Positions 5,874 to 12,923 of a stretch of DNA of 15,255 nucleotides are shown here, piece after piece (the stretch's first letter is position 1; every line of letters begins with the position of its first letter). The stretch spans positions 1 through 15,255 of the forward strand of contig DAOTVW010000262.1 in NCBI GenBank assembly GCA_034436035.1. Direction: 5' to 3'. Source of the DNA: UBA4823 sp034436035 (GTDB taxonomy: Bacteria > Chloroflexota > Anaerolineae > Anaerolineales > UBA4823). Under the pieces are notes generated by a model. The model did not search any database. It was given only the letters and a program-made list of their open reading frames with translations, and was not told where the DNA came from. The translations under genes were made by a program, and so were the position numbers.

Positions 5874-6707
5874 ATGCTGCGGAATAACGTCATGTCCGCT
5901 GCCCATGATAACACAAGTGGCTTAAATGCTATGATACCGCAGGCGGCAGAGACGTATGGTTTAAACCTGCAGATGTTTGCGGCAGACACAGGCGAAGCTA
6001 ATAATAGCGAAGCCAATAATAGTGAAGTCAGCAATAGCGCAGCAAGCCATGATACTGCTTCGAAAACTCCAACAGAATCAACTTCTTCAACTAATTCAAG
6101 CGATTCTCAAAGCAGTTCTCTGTTAGGCACCACGGAATCTGGAGAAGAAGCAAAGGAAACACTTCTCGGCGGTACGCCGAAAGACGAGAAACCTAACGAA
6201 CTTGTAGGCGCACCTGAAGATTATGGGGATTTTACATTCCCAGAAGGTCAGCAACCGCCAAAGGAAATTATTGATGCTTATAAGTCTTTGGCTAAGCAAA
6301 TGAACTTGTCAAAGGCTGGAGCGCAAAAGCTGATTGATTTCTCCATGGAGCATGCTAATGCGCAAGCTAAAGCTGCTCTTGCGGAATGGCACCGAACCGC
6401 AGACGAATGGCGGACGCAGACGATTAATTTGTTTGGCGCGAATAATGTCAATAAAGAACTTGCCTACGCAGCAAAGGTTATTGACAACTATCTTTCGCCA
6501 GAAGAAAGAACCGAACTGCGTCAATTTTTCAACGATACGCGGCTTGGCGATCATCCGCTGCTGGTAAAATTATTGGTTGCTGTCGGCAAGACAATTGCCG
6601 AACCACAGGTAGCGCATGGTACACCGCGAGGAGCATCCGATGAATCCTTGTTAGCCAGTTCCCCAGAAAAGTTAGCAGAATTTATGTATCCAACAATGAG
6701 GAGATGA
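5874..6707 (+). CDS. Capsid scaffold protein
   Basis: The 277-residue product lies directly before the major capsid gene, where the scaffold is expected. It is rich in Ser, Glu, Ala and Gln and looks largely helical or disordered, as scaffolds are. Residues 30-36 read LNLQMFA, a motif common near the start of Gram-positive phage scaffold and capsid proteins. A disordered Ser/Thr/Asn-rich segment (about 38-100) follows, then PEDYGDFTFPEGQ, a region typical of T7- and BPP-type assembly proteins, then amphipathic helices to a short basic C-terminus. The role is to guide capsid shell assembly and leave before or during packaging. No protease motif is visible. It ends eight bases before the capsid gene. 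Confidence 0.88.
   Translation: MLRNNVMSAAHDNTSGLNAMIPQAAETYGLNLQMFAADTGEANNSEANNSEVSNSAASHDTASKTPTESTSSTNSSDSQSSSLLGTTESGEEAKETLLGGTPKDEKPNELVGAPEDYGDFTFPEGQQPPKEIIDAYKSLAKQMNLSKAGAQKLIDFSMEHANAQAKAALAEWHRTADEWRTQTINLFGANNVNKELAYAAKVIDNYLSPEERTELRQFFNDTRLGDHPLLVKLLVAVGKTIAEPQVAHGTPRGASDESLLASSPEKLAEFMYPTMRR
5994..6038. repeat. Three 15-bp coding repeats in the scaffold linker
   Basis: Three units start at 5994, 6009 and 6024 (gaagctaataatagc, gaagccaataatagt, gaagtcagcaatagc). They encode E-A-N-N-S, E-A-N-N-S and E-V-S-N-S in a disordered linker. They look like slippage-driven expansion of a flexible segment. Confidence 0.8.
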
Positions 6708-6714
6708 TTAATCA

Positions 6715-7710
6715 ATGTCTATCAACATTGGTCAGGCAGTAACACTGCTTGATTTTTTACGGCGTTTGGACGGCGATAACAAAGTAGAAGTAATGATCGC
6801 CGAACTCATGAACCAGATTAACCAGGTACTGCTCGATATGTTGTGGGTTGAAGGCAACCTGCCTACTGGGCATAAAACCACAGTTCGCACTGGCCTTCCT
6901 AATGTGGCATGGCGTGTCCTGAACTATGGCGTACAGCCAAGTAAGTCCACCACCACGCAGATTGTTGACACCTGCGGCATGCTGGAAGCTTTCAGTCAAA
7001 TTGATTGCAAGCTTGCCGATTTGAACGGTAATAGCCCGCTTTATCGGTTGACAGAAGATGTAGCATTCCTCGAAGCCATGAATCAAGAGTTTGTTAAAAC
7101 ATTGTTTTATGGCGACCAGTCTGTCAATCCGGAAAAATTCACTGGATTGTCTATCCGTTATTCTTCCAGTACTGCGCCTAATGGCAATAATATCATTAAG
7201 GGAGGCGGCACTGGAAATACCAATACTTCTATTTGGCTTATTTGTTGGGGCGATCGGTTTACTCACGGTATTTTCCCCAAAGGGACGAAAGCCGGGTTTA
7301 TCCATGAAGATCTTGGACGCCAGCATGTTTACGATCCCAACATGGGCAAATATATGGCCTATGTTACCCGCTATGAATGGAACGTAGGCTTGACTGTCCG
7401 TGACTGGCGTCAAAATGTCCGTATTTGCAACATTGATGTTACTCAGCTTACCAAGGACGCATCGTCAGGGGCTGCACTTCTGGATCTTATGGCACAGGCG
7501 TATTTTAAGCTATATAATCCTGAATGGGGCAAGCTTGCTTGGTATGCTAATCAGACAATCCGTTCGTTCTTGACTCGGCAAGCCTATAACAAGACCAATG
7601 CTCATCTAACGGTTGAAGACGTACAAGCCGCAGAGCCAGTGCTTAAGTTTATGGGGATCCCGGTTCGCCGTTGCGATGCCCTATTGAACACTGAAGCTGC
7701 GGTAGCGTAA
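6715..7710 (+). CDS. Major capsid protein (HK97-fold, BPP-1-like)
   Basis: The 331-residue product has the size, position and character of a podovirus major capsid protein, between scaffold and cement genes. Blocks such as PNVAWRVLNYGVQPSKSTT, an early acidic helix, a central N-x-F-x-G-L-S-I-R segment, and a C-terminal domain with LMAQAYFKLYNPEWGKLAWY match what I recall of BPP-1-like capsid proteins. No cleavable leader or protease domain is obvious. The start at 6715 follows GAGGAGATGA (6696-6705) with suitable spacing, eight bases after the scaffold stop. The assignment rests on context as well as sequence, because HK97-fold proteins diverge strongly. Confidence 0.92.
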   Translation: MSINIGQAVTLLDFLRRLDGDNKVEVMIAELMNQINQVLLDMLWVEGNLPTGHKTTVRTGLPNVAWRVLNYGVQPSKSTTTQIVDTCGMLEAFSQIDCKLADLNGNSPLYRLTEDVAFLEAMNQEFVKTLFYGDQSVNPEKFTGLSIRYSSSTAPNGNNIIKGGGTGNTNTSIWLICWGDRFTHGIFPKGTKAGFIHEDLGRQHVYDPNMGKYMAYVTRYEWNVGLTVRDWRQNVRICNIDVTQLTKDASSGAALLDLMAQAYFKLYNPEWGKLAWYANQTIRSFLTRQAYNKTNAHLTVEDVQAAEPVLKFMGIPVRRCDALLNTEAAVA

Positions 7711-7721
7711 GGAGGGGTAAC

Positions 7722-8174
7722 ATGTTAATTGATGGCGGCCTGCAGCTTGACTGGCAGCATGCTATTACTTCGTCAACTACTTCTAATGGCGTTGGAGGCC
7801 AAGGCTATATTCAGTTTAATGAGGCTTCCAATGACCCCAGCAATACAATGTACCGGGCATATCCTAATCCCGGTTATCTAGTCGTTCTCGTAACGACAAC
7901 ATTTGCTGGCGGAACAAGCCTAGATATCCAATTCCAGAGTGCACGTGACAGTGCCTTTTCGACAAACCTTATTACCCACTATGATACCGGAGCAGTCGCT
8001 ACGGCTAATTTGACGGCTGGAACAGCCTGGATTTATCCGTTGCCGACTAATCTGCAGGAATTTGTACGCATGAACTATGTCGTTGTAGGTACAATGACTG
8101 CGGGTGCAGTAAGCGCGTTTATCGTCGAAGATGCGCGCATCAGTGAATTCACAGGGAACCTGAGTGGTCAGTAA
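7722..8174 (+). CDS. Capsid cement protein (Bbp16-like)
   Basis: The 150-residue beta-rich product follows the capsid gene by 11 bases, with AAGGAGGGG as ribosome site. Its pattern fits the Bbp16-like family, the trimeric cement protein of phage BPP-1 that binds and stabilises the capsid: a short N-terminal Asp/Gly segment, a strand GYLVVLVTTTFAGGTSLDIQF, then S-A-R-D-S-A-F-S-T, then T-A-G-T-A-W-I-Y-P-L-P, then FVRMNYVVVGTMTAGAVSAF and a final acidic strand. The gene order capsid then cement agrees. The cement role is inferred from the family. Confidence 0.82.
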   Translation: MLIDGGLQLDWQHAITSSTTSNGVGGQGYIQFNEASNDPSNTMYRAYPNPGYLVVLVTTTFAGGTSLDIQFQSARDSAFSTNLITHYDTGAVATANLTAGTAWIYPLPTNLQEFVRMNYVVVGTMTAGAVSAFIVEDARISEFTGNLSGQ

Positions 8175-8195
8175 TGAACAAAGGGGCGGAATAGT

Positions 8196-8462
8196 ATGCC
8201 GAAGTTTGTTGCAACTTGTGATTGTTATTCAAATTTTGATGGACATTGGCGCTATTATTCAGAAGGTGATGTTGTAGAAGCGGATAGTGTCCCTTCTGAA
8301 CATTTTAAGCGCATAGGACGGCCCCAGGTCGAAGCCGCTGAACTTGCAGAGATGCCGATTAATAAACTTCGGTCGATACTGCGTGAATTGGGATCAGATA
8401 TCCCGCAGTATGCTACTAAGGAAGAAATAATCGAATTGATCCAGCTCAAGCAACAAGGCTAA
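8196..8462 (+). CDS. Small protein with a C-terminal HeH/LEM-like helix-loop-helix
   Basis: The 88-residue product has a short beta-rich N-terminus with a Cys-x-Cys (8, 10) and WRYYSEGDVVEADSVPSEHF (18-37). A short two-helix domain, MPINKLRSILRELGSDIP and onward to about residue 84, resembles HeH/LEM-type helix-extension-helix motifs. Proteins of this build recur in phage modules between capsid and tail genes and are not characterised. HeH/LEM-like domains can bind DNA or protein, so it may contact packaged DNA or the connector. The start at 8196 follows AAAGGGGCGGA (8180-8190). Confidence 0.7.
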   Translation: MPKFVATCDCYSNFDGHWRYYSEGDVVEADSVPSEHFKRIGRPQVEAAELAEMPINKLRSILRELGSDIPQYATKEEIIELIQLKQQG

Positions 8463-8463
8463 T

Positions 8464-8528
8464 GGGGCGGGAAGCTATCTATAATCTCGCAAACTATGAT
8501 AATGCTTTTCCGCCCCCCCTTTAGGGGG
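8464..8528 (+). promoter_or_regulatory. Two overlapping hairpins, the second covering a ribosome site
   Basis: Hairpin 1 pairs ggggcgggaagc (8464-8475) with gcttttccgcccc (8504-8516), about 12 base pairs with one bulge and a 28-base loop. It begins one base after the upstream stop codon. Hairpin 2 pairs the C-run 8515-8519 with GGGGG 8524-8528 around a TTTA loop and buries the ribosome site AGGGGGA of the gene at 8536. The two overlap by two bases of the C-run, so register shifts decide how far both can form. Only a short, interrupted T-tract follows, so a simple terminator is less likely than a translation control element or RNA-processing site. Confidence 0.55.
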
Positions 8529-8535
8529 ATTTATT

Positions 8536-9195
8536 ATGGCATTTACACAAATACAAATATGCAATATGGCACTTACTTATACCGGACAGTCTCCCATTAC
8601 GTCGATGTCCGACGGCTCAGCACAGGCAGTAACATGTTCGATGATGTGGGATATTTGTCGGCAAGCCGTGTTGCGTGACTGCAATTGGAATTTTGCAACA
8701 AAAATAATCCCATTGGCACTTTTGTCGAATGAAAGTATTCCTGGATGGAATAACTGTTATGGTTTCCCCAGTGATTGCCTATATATTCAAGATGTATTTG
8801 CTCAGACTTTTGATGTTTATGCTTCGCCTGTTTATCCTTCTTGGCCGCAGGAGCCATATCCATTAAACCCGTTTCCACCGATAAGTGCTGCCCAAGATTG
8901 GCTGGTAGTCCAATCTGCTGATTTGCAGCAAAAAATTATCGTGTCCAATATAGATAATGCTTATATTCGATATATAGCGGATATTGTTGATACTATGCAG
9001 TTTGATGCGGAATTTGTTGAATGCTTGTCTTGGGCTTTGGCAGCAAAAATTGCTCAAGCAATAACAGGGAATAAAGATCTTACGGTATATTGCCAGCAAA
9101 TGTATGCTGTTGTATTAGATAAAGCTAGAATTACTAATCTATTTGAACGCCGGAAGGCAAATTTGAACGATAGCAGTTATATTTTATCACGGTAG
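8536..9195 (+). CDS. Tail tubular protein A-like adaptor (T7 gp11-like)
   Basis: The 219-residue product matches the podovirus gp11-like adaptor family. It has QICNMALTYTG near the start, a D-G-S-x-A-V-x-C helix, LRDCNWNFATKI, a P-x-D-C-L motif, and a C-terminal helical half with a FDAEFVECLSWALAAKIAQ segment and ITGNKDL. The protein forms a ring under the portal and joins it to the nozzle; T7 gp11 has 196 residues, so the length is normal. The ribosome site AGGGGGA (8523-8529) lies in the hairpin before the gene. It is followed by the gp12-like nozzle gene, as in T7. Confidence 0.9.
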   Translation: MAFTQIQICNMALTYTGQSPITSMSDGSAQAVTCSMMWDICRQAVLRDCNWNFATKIIPLALLSNESIPGWNNCYGFPSDCLYIQDVFAQTFDVYASPVYPSWPQEPYPLNPFPPISAAQDWLVVQSADLQQKIIVSNIDNAYIRYIADIVDTMQFDAEFVECLSWALAAKIAQAITGNKDLTVYCQQMYAVVLDKARITNLFERRKANLNDSSYILSR

Positions 9196-9206
9196 GAGGT
9201 GAACAA

Positions 9207-11846
9207 ATGGCTGTTCCCCGTATAGCGCCTGGACAAAAGCCTTTTATCGATATACTTCCATCATTTGCGCGCGGCGAAATAACCCCTTCACTTTATGGGC
9301 GCGTTGATATACAGGCATATATGGCGGGTTGCAAAACCTTACGCAACATGATAGTAATGCCGCAAGGGGGCGCCACTCGCCGGATGGGGACTTTTTATGT
9401 CGCATCTACAAAATATCCGACCACAAACAAGGCGCGCCTTATTCCGTTTGAATTCAATGTTACACAGGCATATATTTTGGAATTCGGCAATTACTATATG
9501 AGAGTTTATATGAATGATGGACAAGTCCAGGTTAATGGATCGCCTTATGAAATATCCACTCCCTGGGCTGATACCGATTTGCCGAATCTTAAATATACTC
9601 AATCCGCCGATACAATGTTCTTGTGCCATCCGAACTATCCTCCTTATACCTTAACTAGGACAAGCCATACTAATTGGGTTTTAGCTCCATACAATTATGT
9701 CAATGGGCCGTTTATGCCGATTAATTCTAATCCCAATATTACTATCCAGCCATCGGCGAAAACGGGAACTGTAACGCTTACTGCTTCCGGCGGTAATGTA
9801 TGGAATCCGCAACATGTCGGTGCATTGTGGCAATTAACGCATTATGTAGCGGAACAAGGCACCGTCGGTTCTTCAGTTACATTTAATGCCGCAGGACAAA
9901 CGACGCCTACTATTCAAGGCCAAAATATGACCTGGCGGTTTATTGCTATTTCAACCAATTTTACAGGGAATGTGGTAATTGATAAGCAATTAATCATTAA
10001 TGGAGTGCCAACAGGGAACTGGGAAGTATATCGGACATATCAGTTCTTGAATGGCGGCGGAAATGTTAATGAGTATGGTACCGATCCGGACAATTGCATG
10101 ATGCGTGCTAGGTGCACGGCCGCGACGAATTCAATTAATGTTACCTTTACCGCTGATCCGATGGATGTTAATGGTATTTGTCAAATTACAGCCTATACCA
10201 GCCCAACACAGGTAACGGCTTCGGTCTTTCCTAATACACCATTTGGCGATACAACGGCTACCAGCCTATGGTATGAAGGGGCATGGTCAACATATCGGGG
10301 CTGGCCATCTGCTGTAACTTTTTATCAAGACAGATTGGTTTGGGGTGGAACAGCTTCTCAGCCGCAGACAGTTTGGATGAGTAAGACTTCCAGCTATTAT
10401 GATTTCGGTGTTTCCGATCCAGCGGCTGATACCGATACTATTAGTGTTAACCTTCTTTCGCGGAAGATGAACAAAATAAATAGTCTTGTCTCATTGCTTA
10501 ATATTGTTGCCCTTACATCTTCCTCTAACTGGTCTATCGGGCCGCCAGAACTTTATGGTACAATAACACCATCACATATACTGCAGACTTATCAAGGCGA
10601 ACGCGGAGCAAATAATATTGATCCTATTGTCATTGACAATCGTATTTTGTACATCCAACAACTGGGGAATATTGTACGTGATTTAACCTACCAATATTGG
10701 TACAATACTTATCTTGGAGAAGATTTAACGATCTTCAGCAATCATTTACTGCGAGGACATAATATTATCGCTTGGGCATATCAAATGGAGCCTTATTCGG
10801 TAATTTGGATGATCCGCGAAGATGGTATAATGTTGTCGTTGACATATCATTATGAACAGCAGATATTGGGCTGGGCAAGACATGATACGCTTGGCCAGTT
10901 TGAAAGCATAGCTGTATGTCCTAATCTATCGGCTTCGACTGGATATAGATACAGCGAAGTCTGGCTGGTTGTAAATAGGCCATGGGGCCGATGCATAGAA
11001 CGGATGGCACCTAAATCCTATAGTACTGATCCATCGGATATGTATTATGTAGACTGCGGCCTGCAATATGGGACGCCTATTGCGATTACAGGTATAACTT
11101 CAACTAATCCGGTGACAGTAACAGCACCCAACCATGGATTTGTGAATAACCAGCTTATTGGCATTTTTTCGGTGAATTGGACGCCGACATATGACGCAAA
11201 CGGCAATCCGGTAACACAAAATTTTCTGAATTATGGACAATATTTAACAGCGAACGTAACAACGAATACATTTACCCTTGTTGATCCTAAGACCGGCAAT
11301 AACGTTGACGGAACGAGTTTTACTCCTTATGTTTCAGGCGGTTATGCTTATGCTGCGACGCAGACAGTAAGCGGCTTATCCTATTTGGCAGGGCAGACAG
11401 TGGCAATTTTGGCGGATGGCAATGTGTTGCCGCAGCAAGTAGTGCCATCAAATGGGATAATTACATTGCCGGTGCCAGCATCAAAAATAAGCATAGGATT
11501 GCCATTTACGAGCCAACTGCAAACGCTCAATATTGAATATCAGACTGATGACGGAACTGCACAAGGGCAGCTTGTCAATATCCCATCAGCCGTTATTCGG
11601 GTTGAGGCATCCCGGGGAGGCAAACTAAGTATTGAGCCTGCGCGGAGACTGTATGATTGGAATCTGCGCAGTACAGAATTAATGGGTAATCCGCTTGCTT
11701 TGTTTACCGGAGACAAAAAGGTTGATTTCGGCCCATCATATGAACGTAATGGAACTGTTTTCATCCAGCAATCCGATCCATTGCCGCTTACGATATTGGC
11801 GATAATTCCCAAAATGGTTAAAGGTGGCTTTGATGCAAATGGTTGA
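9207..11846 (+). CDS. Tail tubular protein B-like nozzle (T7 gp12-like) with an inserted domain
   Basis: The 879-residue product carries the N-terminal signature of podovirus nozzle proteins: PSFARGEITPSLYGRVDI, then a K-T-L-R-N-M-I-V-x-P-Q-G-G segment, RRMGTFYVA, and ARLIPFEFN followed by AYILEFGNYYMRVY. The nozzle is the distal short tail through which DNA leaves. It is longer than T7 gp12 (794 residues). Residues about 626-715 (GITSTNPVTVTAPNHGF to YVSGG) look like an added small beta-domain of the type annotated in phages as E1 FCCH-like. The ATG follows AGGAGGTGA at 9194-9202. Its 3' end overlaps the next gene by 14 bases. Confidence 0.92.
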   Translation: MAVPRIAPGQKPFIDILPSFARGEITPSLYGRVDIQAYMAGCKTLRNMIVMPQGGATRRMGTFYVASTKYPTTNKARLIPFEFNVTQAYILEFGNYYMRVYMNDGQVQVNGSPYEISTPWADTDLPNLKYTQSADTMFLCHPNYPPYTLTRTSHTNWVLAPYNYVNGPFMPINSNPNITIQPSAKTGTVTLTASGGNVWNPQHVGALWQLTHYVAEQGTVGSSVTFNAAGQTTPTIQGQNMTWRFIAISTNFTGNVVIDKQLIINGVPTGNWEVYRTYQFLNGGGNVNEYGTDPDNCMMRARCTAATNSINVTFTADPMDVNGICQITAYTSPTQVTASVFPNTPFGDTTATSLWYEGAWSTYRGWPSAVTFYQDRLVWGGTASQPQTVWMSKTSSYYDFGVSDPAADTDTISVNLLSRKMNKINSLVSLLNIVALTSSSNWSIGPPELYGTITPSHILQTYQGERGANNIDPIVIDNRILYIQQLGNIVRDLTYQYWYNTYLGEDLTIFSNHLLRGHNIIAWAYQMEPYSVIWMIREDGIMLSLTYHYEQQILGWARHDTLGQFESIAVCPNLSASTGYRYSEVWLVVNRPWGRCIERMAPKSYSTDPSDMYYVDCGLQYGTPIAITGITSTNPVTVTAPNHGFVNNQLIGIFSVNWTPTYDANGNPVTQNFLNYGQYLTANVTTNTFTLVDPKTGNNVDGTSFTPYVSGGYAYAATQTVSGLSYLAGQTVAILADGNVLPQQVVPSNGIITLPVPASKISIGLPFTSQLQTLNIEYQTDDGTAQGQLVNIPSAVIRVEASRGGKLSIEPARRLYDWNLRSTELMGNPLALFTGDKKVDFGPSYERNGTVFIQQSDPLPLTILAIIPKMVKGGFDANG

Positions 11847-12288
11847 AGTTAGGCCATCGGTTAAAGAAGATATTCACCTGCTTTCCCCTTATATCTGCAA
11901 TGAAGATAGGCGAGCAGCGGCGGCATTTCACTTATCTTCATTGCAGGCTCTTGAATTATCGTTTTTACAGTCAATAGAAGTTTATTCTGCTTTTCTCGAT
12001 GGGAAAATTATCTGCATGTTCGGTATAATACCTTTGTTTGGCAATAAGGCCTGCATATGGTTTGCTTCCTCAGATGAAAGAGAGAAGATCCCCATTACTG
12101 TATTAAGGCATTCTAAAGCCATTGTATCAAAGTATCTTGAAACTTATAATTCTCTTGAGAATTATATCCTTGCGGGCAATGAGAAATTAAAGTCATGGTT
12201 AAAATGGCTGGGGGCAGAATTTGATATGCCTGTTATAACAGAAACAGGTGAACGTTTTGAACGTTTCATCATAAGGAAACCATCATAA
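11833..12288 (+). CDS. GNAT-like internal virion protein (T7 gp13-like)
   Basis: The 151-residue product has the outline of a GNAT acetyltransferase fold: an early R-P-S-x-x-D-I strand-helix, a central K-I-I-C-M-F-G-I-I strand pair, and a C-terminal LENYILAGNEKLKSWLKWLG motif. The acetyl-CoA loop motif (R/Q-x-x-G-x-G/A) is not seen in the helix region DEREKIPITVLRHSK, so it is probably not catalytic. Phages place such proteins at the T7 gp13 position, between nozzle and ejection proteins. I chose ATG 11833, after AAAGGTGG (11820-11827); GTG 11824 and ATG 11839 are alternatives. It overlaps the nozzle gene by 14 bases. Confidence 0.75.
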   Translation: MQMVEVRPSVKEDIHLLSPYICNEDRRAAAAFHLSSLQALELSFLQSIEVYSAFLDGKIICMFGIIPLFGNKACIWFASSDEREKIPITVLRHSKAIVSKYLETYNSLENYILAGNEKLKSWLKWLGAEFDMPVITETGERFERFIIRKPS

Positions 12289-12307
12289 GGAAACCCTCAT
12301 AAGGAGG
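12268..12307. repeat. 14-bp tandem repeat that ends as a ribosome binding site
   Basis: atcataaggaaacc occurs at 12268-12281 and 12282-12295, and a third copy is altered to ctcataaggagg (12296-12307). The first two encode the last residues and stop of the GNAT-like gene. The third provides the AAGGAGG ribosome site of the gene at 12318. Confidence 0.85.
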
Positions 12308-12317
12308 CTATCGTAAT

Positions 12318-12887
12318 ATGTGCTTTGGTAATACACCACAAGCGCAAATGGAATTCGGTATTGCATCGAATATTGCGGGCGGTATATTCGGCTATAACCA
12401 AGCTCAGGCGCAAGGAGCAGCGGAAGCCAATTATTACAATTACTTAGCCAACCAGGCATTGATGGAAACAAAGTCCGCTGTAGAGTCCGGGCAACAACAG
12501 GCTATAACGTTTGGGCGGCAGGCACAGCAATTCAGGCAGAGCCAGATTGCATCTTTTGCCGGGCATGGTGTTGATCCGCAGTCTTTTTCAGCAATTAATG
12601 TAGTAGCAGATACAGCTAAGCGGCAGGCACTTGATGAACAAATGATTATGTACAACGCTAATTTGCGAGCAGTAAGCGCCTTAAACCAGTCTAGCATCTA
12701 TCGTTCTGCTGCCGCTAATGCACAATCTGCCGCAAAAGTTAAAGCTATGACATCGTTGCTTGGTGGTGCATTCCAGGCTGCCAACCTATGGAATATGTGG
12801 CGGCAGACTTCTAGAGGACAAACCGCTCCTCCTTATCCATCGTATACCGCTGGCGGTATTTCTGGCATACCCGGGCAATGGCCATAA
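12318..12887 (+). CDS. Internal virion (ejection) protein, T7 gp14-like
   Basis: The 189-residue product starts MCFGNTPQAQMEFGIASNIA and is almost entirely Ala/Gln/Ser/Asn-rich helix. The pattern R-Q-A-Q-Q-F-R-Q-S-Q-I-A-S-F-A-G-H-G-V-D and then DTAKRQALDEQMIMYNANLR matches gp14-like ejection proteins, which leave the capsid on infection and are thought to form a pore in the outer envelope. The product is near the T7 gp14 length of 196 residues. The C-terminal tail is Pro/Gly-rich. The ATG lies ten bases after AAGGAGG (12301-12307), the third copy of a tandem repeat. Confidence 0.85.
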   Translation: MCFGNTPQAQMEFGIASNIAGGIFGYNQAQAQGAAEANYYNYLANQALMETKSAVESGQQQAITFGRQAQQFRQSQIASFAGHGVDPQSFSAINVVADTAKRQALDEQMIMYNANLRAVSALNQSSIYRSAAANAQSAAKVKAMTSLLGGAFQAANLWNMWRQTSRGQTAPPYPSYTAGGISGIPGQWP

Positions 12888-12923
12888 AGCGATGTTATAA
12901 CTTATTGTAGCAGGTGATTAATA

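Noticed and set aside
6757..7413. Long reverse-strand open frame of 218 codons opposite the capsid gene
   Set aside because: It mirrors the capsid coding sequence, has no recognisable protein family, and all neighbours run on the other strand.
8464..8535. Rho-independent terminator between the HeH-like and adaptor genes
   Set aside because: The GC hairpins are followed only by ATTTATT and then a start codon, with no proper T-run, and the downstream genes belong to the same module.
8496..8678. Forward open frame of 60 codons overlapping the hairpins and the adaptor gene
   Set aside because: The gp11-like frame at 8536 is clearly real in the same region, and this frame has no ribosome site or family pattern.
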